Source: Oreohelix idahoensis
Taxonomy: Eukaryota > Mollusca > Gastropoda > Stylommatophora > Oreohelicidae
Length of the DNA: 64,000 nucleotides
Assembly (NCBI GenBank): GCA_024509875.1
Contig: JAMPIV010018785.1
Location: forward strand, 434,001 to 498,000
Direction: 5' to 3'
Below the pieces are notes generated by a model. That model saw nothing but the letters and a program-made list of their open reading frames with translations, did not search any database and had not been told where the DNA came from. The stretch's first letter is position 1. Every line of letters starts with the position of its first letter. Positions 15,386 through 24,552 of the stretch are shown here, in pieces. The translations under genes were made by a program, and so were the position numbers.

Positions 15386-16006
15386 CTATCCGTTTTTTTC
15401 CTGGATGTGTTGATGTGAATGTGCTAGCAGTGCAGTGTCATCTGCATATTCCAGGTCTTCCAATGTAGAAAATGTAGTCCATCTTATTCCTCTTGGATTG
15501 CCCTCTGTTGTCTGGCGCATCACCCAGTCTATGACTGTTAAAAATAGAGTGGTTGATAAGGGGCATCCCTGTCGTACTCCTGTCTTCACTACAAAGGTTA
15601 GGCTGCTCTGCCCAATGCTGCACGTAAAGTTGGCATAAAGGCTTTTTATGATTGACACTATGCAGCTTGGAATTCCATAAGCCCTCAGTATTTTCCATAA
15701 ACTGTCCCTATGTATACTGTCAAAAGCCTTTTCAAAATCAACGAAATTAATGTACAACTGTCTTTGCCATTCTGAGCACTGCTCTATAATGTTCCTGAGG
15801 GTAAATATATGATCTACACATCTTCTGTTCTTTCTAAATCCTGCTTGTTCTTTCCTCAGTTTGTGGTCTACTGCTTTTGAGATTCTCTGTATAATTATCC
15901 TGCCTAGTATTTTGCTGTGAACTGAGAGAAGAGTTATTCCTCTCCAATTATTGCAGTCTGCAAGATCTCCCTTCTTGGGCAATTTGACAATTATTCCTTT
16001 TCGCAC
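15386..16006 (-). pseudogene. LINE reverse transcriptase fragment
   Basis: Encodes about 206 residues of an RNA-directed DNA polymerase, the enzyme that copies LINE RNA at a nicked target. Visible motifs in order are NNWRGITLLS (RT block 1), AGFRKNRRCVDHI, YINFVDFEKAFDSI (first catalytic Asp), GVRQGCPLS and LEYADDTALLAHS (the catalytic YADD). The endonuclease and the N-terminal part of RT are missing, so the piece cannot work alone. The frame breaks just after YADD within a run of seven A (minus strand) near 15393-15400, and homologous codons continue in another frame for about 45 residues. The motifs resemble RTE-type or related LINEs; I cannot fix the clade without an alignment. Confidence 0.85.
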
Positions 16007-16008
16007 AA

Positions 16009-17045
16009 TAAGGAATTGCCACTATGTGTACTTCGCACATGACGTAAACATGTTGTTGATAGTGACAGAACTAAGTTAATGTTTACCCTGTTGGGTTCGC
16101 TTGTGTCATCTACCAAATGGTAGATAATTGAAAAGTGTTCGATGGATAATGTCTTGTAAGACGTCGATGTGTTTGAATATGGAACTAACAAATGAAATGG
16201 GATCATTTTACTCATGTGGAATTATGGAATGGGGAATTTGATGAAATTAACCTGCTTTGCAATGCCTAATCGTGATGTGTAGTTTACGTCTTAATAAGTG
16301 TGGAATATTGCTGGAGTTTCCAAGTCGATATATTTATCGTTGTGTTGGAACATTGGAATTACGGTTACTGAGTTTTTGTGGTGCTTGTTATGAACCACGT
16401 GGACAATGAAAATATCAATCCTAGACATGATGGAGTAAACGAGCGTAATATGGAAGACAACAATATAAACCACGACACCACAGATATGGGAGGCTTCGTC
16501 CCTTGGATATGAATTAATCATTTGCAGATGTATACAAGGCTGTACTTTGAAAAGTACTTGAGATAACAAATTTCTGGAATCACCAGAAATCGCAGTTTTT
16601 TTTTCGTGCGAGGTCATGCCAAGACCTGTGACTGTTTTTGAAGACGTTGATGCCAATACAACATACACGGCATAGTCGATTGAAGTCACTTATCATGAAT
16701 CTGACTGCCTATAGATGTCTCCAGATTACCGTCACTATATATTGCTGTCGCAGGGAGTTTTGAGGAATCTTATCGCTTCGACGCCCTTACACTTTGAATC
16801 GTTGTCATGAACCGTTATAGCAAGATCACCTTAACGGACACTTGCGTCTTGAAGTGAACTTACCAGTGGACGTTTGCTATAGTAATAATAACTATCTTGC
16901 CTTGGAACATGAGGATCGTTATGATCTCCGTAACATTTCTTTACAAGACTTACGTCACATCAAGTTTCTGAAATCGGAGAAATCGTTCTTTTTCCGCAAC
17001 GTGCAAGGGGAATGATTACATCGTTGACGTACATCATCAAACAGA
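16009..17045. other. Mostly unassigned sequence between fossils
   Basis: No gene recognised. It holds a short perfect stem ATCTACCAAATGGTAGAT near 16109-16126 and, at 16446-16482, the first copy of a 37-bp exact repeat. It may be further decayed LTR-element DNA, but no coding motif shows it. Confidence 0.4.
16446..16482 (+). repeat. 37-bp exact direct repeat, copy 1
   Basis: Identical over 37 bp to 20619-20655; both begin TAATATGGAAGACAAC. The two copies bracket the Gmr1-like fossils and the Penelope-like element. Bases just outside the match differ. Confidence 0.85.
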
Positions 17046-17117
17046 TTGGCTGACCACAGTGATTTTCGTCATCAGGATCGTATAACGTTCTTGAACAGGA
17101 CCCTAATTCGTTATTTC

Positions 17118-17280
17118 GGAACTCAATCTGTTTTTGTTCTCCTGCCACTCAAGGTAGATCACTTGCTAGTAACATGGCAAGGTCCTTTTAAAGTGGTTGC
17201 AAAGAAAACTGACGTGGACTACGTCATCGATATAAGGGGAAAATGAACAACATTCCACGTGGATCCTGTTGTTGTTGAGC
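17118..17280 (+). pseudogene. Fossil integrase C-terminus (GPY/F module), plus strand
   Basis: Codons on the plus strand read SVFVLLPLK, LLVTWQGPFKVV and VDYVIDIRGK, then a TGA, then TTFHVDP in the same frame. This is the GPY/F module found at the C-terminus of Ty3/Gypsy integrases. It matches the corresponding parts of the window's other elements (WQGPFTVL in element 1, SWKGPYDIISK in element 3). Only about 50 residues survive and there is a stop within them. The orientation is opposite to the protease fossil directly to its right, so the locus has been rearranged or two copies are involved. Confidence 0.75.
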
Positions 17281-17339
17281 AATAAATATATTTTTGTCAA
17301 TGTAATGACAAGTTGTAATGTGATGTGTGTGAAAAGAAG

Positions 17340-17585
17340 AATGTAATTCATTTGTTTCTGCAGCTTGTTGTGCTCTGGTTGTAATAGCGTTAGCCAAGGA
17401 AGGATGATCTATCTCCCAAGTAAGAATATCATGTGCAGAACATTCTTTAACACCCTTTATGTTACCCACAATCAAATCGCAACAAGGTTGATCGAGACTA
17501 CACACTCTAACTTTTCCAGAAAAGAAATGAGTGTCTATTTCCACATCTGCCAGTTGATAACATTCGACAGTTCCACCTAAAGTTA
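17340..17585 (-). pseudogene. Gmr1-like protease fossil, 3' half
   Basis: Minus-strand codons give GGTVECYQLADVEID, FFSGKVRVC, CDLIVGNIKGVKECSAHDIL and ANAITTRAQQAAE. They align with the segment just after the catalytic site in the element 3 polyprotein (GGTIEKYSTAIIRI, DLIIGRIHGVQECT, ANAVVTRAQAL). The beginning of the domain, with its catalytic Asp, lies at 20194-20330 on the same strand. The two halves are separated by the Penelope-like element. The TTRAQ stretch marks the start of the linker towards integrase. Confidence 0.85.
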
Positions 17586-18095
17586 AATGGATGGATGTGA
17601 AAAAAAATCGAAAAAAGGTGATTCGTCTTACGAGGACAAAAGACAAAGAAAATAGCCAACGTTACGGCCACAAGGCCTTCGTCAGGGAAAGGAAAAAAGC
17701 GAAGGCTAGGTAGGATACATAAGAACCTAAATAAATATAAAAATTAAACCTAGGTACTTCCCTGAAGGAATCGAAGTCCTACAACTTTTGCTTCCCGCGA
17801 ACGGACTGGCGTGCCCAGAAAAGGAAATGACTGTCACCACCGGATGTACACAATACATACTAAGAAACTAAAAAACGAAACTGAACAATAAACTACCCAA
17901 ACGTAATATTAGTGGGGACTGGAAATAGAAAAGGACAGAATGAGTTGGAGATAAATCAATATGAAATAAAAAATCAAGACATATTAAAAACATTGTATTA
18001 TATATTCATACATATTATTAGAAGGCGGCAGAAAAATAGAAAAATAGGATAAGAGTGGAAAGAGTCAAAATGGAACAAGAGAGGAGAGGGTGACC

Positions 18096-18593
18096 TCAGA
18101 CAAAGGTGTGCAGAGTGTTAAGACCGGCTGGTTTTAGACACTCCATGCGGTGGATAAGACGGTTCTCAAGCTGTTCTCGGCTAGCAGTGTCAGAGGAGCA
18201 GGATCTGATCGCAGTGACCTGGATGTCGATGGGACCATGGTGGTCAGGACCATTAAAGTGTATGGCAACTGGTGTGGATTTTTGCTGAGAGATGTCATTC
18301 AAGTGCTGGCTAAATCTGTCCCCAAGTCGTTTGCCTGTTTGGCCAATATAGATTTTGCAGCAACATTTACATATGATCGTGTAAATGACATTGCGCGACT
18401 CACACGTGAAGCTACTGGTGATGGTGTACGTAGCCTCAGGAAAAGACACTTTGTGGGTTGAGATGGCATACTTGCACGTGTTGCATCGTGTCCGACCACA
18501 GGGTAGTGTGCCAAACTGAGTGGCATTCTCCTTTGGAAGACGGCAGCGAACAAGAAGATCCTTCAAGTTCTTGTCGCGCCTATATGTCACCAA
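18096..18593 (-). pseudogene. Penelope GIY-YIG endonuclease domain
   Basis: An open stretch of 165 codons covers the C-terminal nuclease of the Penelope-like polyprotein. A zinc-binding linker motif, CGRTRCNTC, stands at residues 31-39. The GIY-YIG core follows: NVIYTIIC (residues 68-75) and KIYIGQTGKRLGDRFSQH (80-97), with the conserved Arg in GDRF and the catalytic Glu in REQLENRL near residue 144. The domain cuts the target for insertion. It is intact in reading frame even though the upstream RT is broken. The linker zinc motif fits the Neptune/Poseidon-like, endonuclease-positive Penelope groups. Confidence 0.88.
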
Positions 18594-20152
18594 AGGTGCT
18601 TCACCGAAAACTTCTTGGGTCGCAAACTCTTCTTGGAGAATAGGGAGATGGCGGAAAAGGATCTGTTTGACTGCAGTACTGTAAGGTGATAGGTCAAGAT
18701 CAATTTGACTCTATCCGAAGTGGGTTTATAGTGAGGTTTGAGGGCCTCCTGACGAGAGATGGGGAGCACACGTTGGAGGGCAGAGGTGAGAACATGTTCC
18801 GAATAAAGTCTGCTACGGAAGAAATCCAACATCTCATTGGCTCGGAAGTGGAAGTCATCATCGTCTAGGCACAAACGGCGGAGGCGGAGAAGTTGTAAGA
18901 ATGGAAGGGAGTCGCGACAAGCCCGAGGATGAGAAGAGGTGTACAGAAGGTAGCTATGGGCATCTGTCGGCTAGTAGTGTACTGAGGTATTAAAGCCGGA
19001 AGGCGTGATAGTAATAGTAATGTCAAGAAAGTTGACAGATACTGTGGAGATGAGGGAGGTGAACTTGATGGTGGGGTGGAAGTGGTTGACAAAGTCGATG
19101 AAGCTGGATAAATCAGTCTCGGACATATCTGTGAGACCAATGCCATCATCGACCTATCTGCGGTAAAACGCGGGGAAAGGACCGGAGTATTGTTACCATA
19201 TCTGATGCCCCAAGTGGCCCATGAACAGGCAGGCATAGCTAGGACCCATCTTCGTTCCCATGGCAACACTACTAATGTGGTTAAAAAACTGACCATCGAA
19301 TTCAAAGGAATTAAGTTGAAGGACCAGTTCAGCAAGACGGAGAAGAGTGTCAGTTGATATAGACGGACAAGTGCGCTGGTCAAGAAAAAACCGAAGAGCT
19401 CGGAGACCATCAAAGTGGGGAATAGAGGTATACAGAGAACAGATGTCTAACAAGAAAAGGCGGTAGGAGCGGTCTGCTAGAGTCGGATAGAAGTGAAAAT
19501 TAAAAGAGCATGATTAGTGTCTTTGACAAAGGAGGGAAGATTCTCAACGACAGGCTGGAAAATGTTATCGAGGAAGTCAGAAATGTGCTCAGTAGGACAG
19601 GAACAGGCCGAGACAATAGATCTGCCAGGGTTGTCGATCTTATGAATTTTGGGGAGCATGTAGAATACAGGCTTGCCCATAAAACTTTCATGAATCCTAA
19701 GATGAGATGCATGGGGAGGAAGAGCATTACTGGTGATGAGCTGTTTAATAGTGTTGTGTACGATTGTTGGAGACAGTTGCATCGCTGGTCCTGGGCCTGT
19801 AAAAAGAACCATTGTTCTACTGGTTTTTACCTTCACTTAGGTATAAGTCCTTCTGTCAGACGACAATGGCTCCTCCCTTGTCAGCCGATTTGATGACAAT
19901 GTCGTCTCTACGGCGAAGAAGGGAGAGAGCACGGGACTCTGCAGAAGTGAGATTGGAATAATGCAATCTACGAGGGCAGAGCTGCTGACTGTCATGGATG
20001 GTGTTCTTGATATACAGGTCCAGGGCATGAGAAGCCCCAGGTTTAGGTGTAAAGGGAGGTTTCGTAGAGTGAGTAAAACGTGCGAAGATGTCGGATTCAG
20101 CCTGAGACTGCGGAGTGCTGTCTTCCTGTCTAAAATGGAACTTCAGCCTCAT
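18587..20152 (-). pseudogene. Penelope-type reverse transcriptase, frameshifted
   Basis: The RT is recoverable from several minus-strand frames. At 19856-20152 it holds SAESRALSLLRRR and SADKGGAIVV, a hallmark of Penelope RTs. At 19477-19836 it holds [12 protein letters not shown] and [15 protein letters not shown]. At 19193-19453 it holds LDICSLYTSIPH (first catalytic Asp) and SSVAMGTKMGPSYACLFM. Near 19140-19175 the active site reads stop-VDDG, where a YIDD-like box is expected. At 18587-18874 the thumb region holds SRLYSEHVLTSAL. Frameshifts between the blocks and the stop next to VDDG show that it is inactive. The enzyme would have copied the element RNA in the nucleus. Confidence 0.85.
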
Positions 20153-20193
20153 GCGACGGTGAAACCGATGAACATCCTGGAGGAGATTGTTTG

Positions 20194-20330
20194 GTTACGC
20201 ACTTTACTGAGGTCCCCGTAAAACAAGAAGGAGGAATTAGTGCCGTCCTTAGTCCAATGGTCGTGCATCCGCTGTCACATAATGCTAGAATCCCCAAAGA
20301 GTATGTCAATATATCTACACATGATAACAA
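20194..20330 (-). pseudogene. Gmr1-like protease fossil, 5' half
   Basis: Minus-strand codons include ALCDSGCTTIGLRTALI and TGTSVKCVT. They match the active site of the element 3 protease (FDSGCTTIGVRQSLI, then KVVKCVT), including the catalytic D-S-G triad of retroviral-type aspartic proteases. Translation runs straight into the Penelope-like element and resumes at 17585. Upstream of the D-S-G the similarity fades quickly, so only about 35 residues are clear. It is a second member of the same lineage as element 3, much older than the other copies. Confidence 0.85.
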
Positions 20331-20618
20331 AACGAAAGTCTCTTTTCGAGGTGGTTATATTTCCTTCCAGCCAATGCTTCATATCGAAAGCATGTTGCAT
20401 GGAGGCGACATGCCATGGACAGTAATATTGATGTGTCGGATCGTTGTATGTCTAGTAAGAAGAAAGAGTTATTTGATCAACATGATCACTATAATGTGTG
20501 TAGAAAAAGGGTAGAGATATATGATAAGGGTGACACACATTTGACTGACAATAATAATGTTAATTCTTCTGTTAATGAGGTAGGTCACGCTGAACCTATT
20601 GTTACATTGGGTACGGCA

Positions 20619-20655
20619 TAATATGGAAGACAACAATATAAACCACGACACCACA
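20619..20655 (+). repeat. 37-bp exact direct repeat, copy 2
   Basis: Identical to 16446-16482 and in the same orientation, 4.2 kb away. See the copy 1 entry. Confidence 0.85.
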
Positions 20656-20761
20656 ATATCCTAGATCTTTATCTTAAATGTACAAAATACCCAGTTGTAT
20701 TAGTGACATATTTGATCGGTACGAAATAGGGTTATGTGTGAAACCTGCACATATATAAATA

Positions 20762-20772
20762 GGGAAAAAGAT
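20762..20772 (+). repeat. LINE-A left target duplication
   Basis: GGGAAAAAGAT here and GGGAAAAGAT at 35449-35458 differ only in the length of the A-run. They bracket LINE-A exactly at its putative 5' start and at the end of its GAA-rich tail. Confidence 0.65.
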
Positions 20773-20828
20773 CCTGGCAAAGGGGCGACCGACCCCAACC
20801 AGGCGCGTCCACGGGTGGCGGATAGTGG
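20773..20828 (+). other. Structured 5' terminus of LINE-A
   Basis: The first bases form nested stems: CCTGG (20773-20777) with CCAGG (20799-20803), enclosing GGGG (20782-20785) with CCCC (20793-20796). A second stem follows, CCAC (20809-20812) with GTGG (20825-20828). Compact 5'-terminal folds of this size occur in LINEs that carry HDV-like ribozymes, but I cannot assign all the HDV helices here. Treat it as a structured leader only. Confidence 0.35.
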
Positions 20829-21331
20829 AACGACCTCCAGATATGGTGTGTCAGCTGCGAATTAAGTCAGTATTGCTGGACGAATAAGCAGTCGCGGACC
20901 AAACGGCGATGTCCTCCCAGCAGGACGGGGAGGGGTAACAGGTCACACTGATACCCCCACTGAAATCCCCTATATGTCCTATGACGGGTGCATCAAGCGA
21001 GTAAGAGCCGCTATAAGCTCTAGCCACGGGGAAGGTAAACCTCGGTAAACAAACCAACCTGCTGCCTTGCAGCTACCATCGGGAGATGGAAAGGCTATGG
21101 GAGACAACCCTGAACAACAAACACAACCCGGCCTGCCGAAGACGGAGTGTGTTAGCTACGGCGCAGACACCGGGAAAAATTAAGACACACACGCTTTTGC
21201 AGTATGGAGTCATGCGACAATCTCGACTTACGTCATGGCGTCGCTCCTATCAGCTATGACCGGGGAGGAGCGGAGCCGGGCCCCTAGCCTCGAAAGGGCC
21301 CACCCAAGCAACCGGTGCCTTTGCTAACCAA

Positions 21332-24300
21332 ATGGTCGGGGGAAGGCAAAGTAGAGCACCTGACCAACCAACCCACTGCCTTACAGTGGCTCAGTGGAAT
21401 GCAGAAGGAGTGAGGAAGAAGAAACCGGAGTTACAAGAATTCCTCAGGGAAAATAACATTGATATAATCTGCATCCAAGAAACTCACCTAAAAGATACCC
21501 AACGATTCTTCATACGTGGATACGAATCCTTTCGCCAAGACAGGGCAAAAAGATCTAAGGGAGGAATCCTCACGCTGATTAAAACCTCAATCCCAGCAGT
21601 AGAGATACACAGATCTGGTGAGGACGAACTTGAATACATAACAGTCCAACTACTGCTGCCCAGTGGAGACTTAATGATCACAAACTGCTACAGCCCTCCA
21701 ACCACAACTCTGGAGCTACACAAAGTGAAGCTTGCAGCATCAAGACACCTCATTATGGGCGACTTCAACAGCCACTCACCCAGCTGGGGCTATGAAGCAA
21801 CAGATCTGAGAGCAGAAGAGGTGAAAGATTGGATGGTAGAGAATAAACTAATTCTAATAAACCAACCAGAGGATAAGCCCACCTTCTATTCCAGAGTATG
21901 GAAAACAACGAGCACACCAGATCTTGCTATGGCTACAGATGACATACATCGACTCACAACTAGAACAGTAAATAACCAACTGAGGGGAACTGACCATGTA
22001 CCAGTCACATTACAGATATCTGAGGTAAGAAGTGCAGGACAAATTAATATGTCTCCTAGCTGGAATTTCAAAAAAGCAAACTGGGGATTTTTTAAAGAAA
22101 AAGTCGATAACCTCTGTCAGAACATTACCCACTCAAATAATGTCAATAAAAACGTTTCCATCATCAGTGAGGCAATCATCCAAGCAGCAAAGAATTCAAT
22201 TCCACGAGGTAAACGACGAGACTACAAACCATACTGGAGTGACAGTCTGGGAAAACTCCATAGTGACTTAAATAAAGCACGGGAAACTATGGAGCAAAGT
22301 CCCACATTAGAGAACACCCAGAGACACAACAGCATAAAACAAGCTTTTAATGAACAAACGAAAGCTGAAATCCAAAGGAGCTGGCACCAGAAAACCAGCA
22401 GTCTCAACATGGAAAAGGACTAGAGCAAGCTGTGGAATCTGACAAGAGTACTAAATGAAGAAACAACAACCAGCTACTGCAAGACTGTCATCAAGGAAAA
22501 CGAAAAATACCACACAGGAAAGATGGCAGCAAACATCCTGGCAGATTTCTACAAGGAAGAAAGCACCACATCACTTCCACATGCACGTATCCAAGAAGTA
22601 CGTAAGGAAGTAAAAGAAAAACTGAAGCACCAAAACCCAGATACCTGCATGAAGTCATCCCTTACATTGAGAGAACTAAATGCTGCCATAACAAAACTAA
22701 AGAACATGAAAGCTCCAGGAAAAGATGGTATCACAAATGATATGATCAAGAACGTTGGACCTGTAGCCAGGCACAAGCTCCTCCTAATCTTCAATAAATC
22801 ATGGAGTACTGGAAAATTCCCAGATCGATGGCGAGAAGCAATAATTGTTCCCATCAGAAAGAAACAAAAGGAGAAAACAAGCAAGTCCAGCTACCGACCA
22901 GTTAGCCTTCTGAGCTGTCTGGGTAAGGTAATGGAAAGAAGGGTGAACTCAAGATTAATGAAACATCTGGAAAAAAACCATCTGCTTGATAACACACAGT
23001 CAGCATTCAGGAAAAACCGCAGCACCGAAGACCAGCTAGTATATCTAGCACAGGAAATAGAAAATGCCTTTCAGGAGAAAAAGAAAGTTCTGGCTGTTTT
23101 TGTAGACTTGACAAAAGCCTTTGATAAGGTATGGAAAGAAGGACTCCTCCTTAAGACGCTCAACAACAAAATTGAAGGGAGAATGTTCAGCTGGATACGG
23201 GACTTTCTCCGATACCGCACTGCAAGAGTAAAACTTGATGGGAATCTGAGCCATCGCGTCACTCTTCAACAAGGTGTGCCACAAGGAAGAGTTATCTCCC
23301 CCACACTTTTTATCATATATATAAATGATATTGCAGAGAAACTGTCCGGGAATATCTCCAGGGCTCTTCATGCTGACGATTTTGCTGCCTGGTGTGCTGC
23401 TGAACATTTGCCTACTGCAAAGTTCAGGATGCAAGCAGCGCTAAATACCATCGGTAAATGGGCATCAGAGTGGGGAGTACAGATAAACCTCTCCAAGACA
23501 GTAGCAACCTGCTTCTCTCTGTCAAATCGCCAAGAAATGATCAAACTGCAACTAAATGGAAGTGAGCTTCCAGTCTAGGAAAATCCAACATACCTGGGAG
23601 TCAAGTTGGATAAGAGACTCACCTGGAAGCCGCACATAAATGCAGTAGAACAGAGAGCAATAAGAAAGCTCTCTATTATGAAGAAACTGGCTGGCACAAG
23701 TTGGGGGGCAAATACCAACATACTTAAAAAAGTCTATACAGGCACAGTCAGGCCTGTACTTGAATATGGCATGTCAGCCTGGGCCACGGCATCTAAAACA
23801 AACACAGAACGTCTAGGGAAAGTACAAAATTCAGGCCTTAGATTAATCACTTGAGGGATGAAGACTTCTCCAATCCAGACAATGGAGAGATACACCAACA
23901 TCCGCTCTCTGAATGACAGACGTGAGGAAAAGGTATTCACTCACAGTGAGAAGCTTCTACGAATGCCAAGTCATCCAATGCATGCCAAACTCCATAGCTT
24001 GACAAAGAACAGGCTGAAAAGAACCAGCTTCATAAACATCTCCAAACATCTGCATCGATGCCATGAAGACCTCTTCCCAAAACAACCTACTGAGATTGAA
24101 ATGTTAATTGACTATGAGGAGCCAGACGACTGCCATGGAAATATATCTATCTTCACAGAAGTCCCTGAAATAAAAAAGAAAGGCCACCAGACCCCTCAAC
24201 AACTAAAAACCTTGGCTCAAGAAATGATTGAAGAAAAGTACAACCCGAAAGAGTGGAAACACGCATACACAGATGGATCCGCTGAGGGGGCAGTAAAGAA

Positions 24301-24552
24301 CGGTGGTGGGGGCATTTTTATAAGATTCCTAAATGAAAAGATCATCCAAAAGGCCTTCCCAACTGGAAAGATCTCCTCCAATTTCAGGGCAGAAGCAATG
24401 GCACTACTGCAAGCCCTGAAAATCTTCACCAGACCCGAACAACAACCACCAGCTAAGATAGTAATCTTCACCGACTGCAGATCATTACTGGAATCAATAC
24501 AAAACACCAGAAATGATAACATGATGAATGAGATCAGATCTGAGCTTAACAT
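21332..24552 (+). pseudogene. LINE-A ORF2: endonuclease, RT, RNase H (5' part)
   Basis: One frame runs from ATG 21332 for 3.2 kb and is broken only by three in-frame stops: TAG 22421-22423, TAG 23576-23578 and TGA 23852-23854. The APE-type endonuclease shows CIQETH (near residue 50), MGDFNSHSPSWGY (near 145) and GTDHVPV (near 220). The RT shows SYRPVSLLSCLGKVMERR, SAFRKNRSTEDQL (near 558), VDLTKAFDKV (near 591), GVPQGRVISPTLF (near 648) and HADDFAAW (near 680) at the active site. The RNase H shows YTDGSA (near 979), RAEAMALLQAL (near 1019) and FTDCRSLLE (near 1046), supplying D, E and D. LTR element 1 interrupts it at 24552. No net indel occurs over the whole length. Confidence 0.9.
24548..24552 (+). 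repeat. Element 1 target duplication, left
   Basis: AACAT, matched by AACAT at 34906-34910 directly after the other LTR. The 5-bp length is normal for Ty3/Gypsy integrases. Confidence 0.92.

Larger units (their letters stand above)
14893..16008 (-). mobile_element. 5'-truncated, internally deleted LINE
   Basis: A minus-strand non-LTR retrotransposon remnant. It begins inside the RT domain at about 16008 and ends with a GGATCAAAGAAGAAGA-type tail at 14893-14910. The RT segment (15386-16006) and the C-terminal segment (14935-15207) come from one element, but they lie too close together, with several stops between them. Part of the region downstream of RT has therefore been deleted. The last 150 bp recur on the plus strand at 48905-49053. 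I found no convincing target duplication. Confidence 0.85.
17586..20193 (-). mobile_element. Penelope-like element with GIY-YIG endonuclease
   Basis: A 2.6-kb minus-strand Penelope-like retroelement. It codes for a telomerase-related RT followed by a GIY-YIG endonuclease. It lies within the protease codons of an older LTR element. On the minus strand TAAC appears at both ends (plus-strand GTTA at 17582-17585 and 20194-20197), which I take as the 4-bp target duplication. Joining the host codons across it keeps their frame. The RT frame is broken several times, so the copy is dead. The last 500 bp (17586-18095) are a non-coding tail with a GACGAAGGCCTTGTGG block at 17668-17685 that recurs at 47068-47085. 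Confidence 0.88.
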
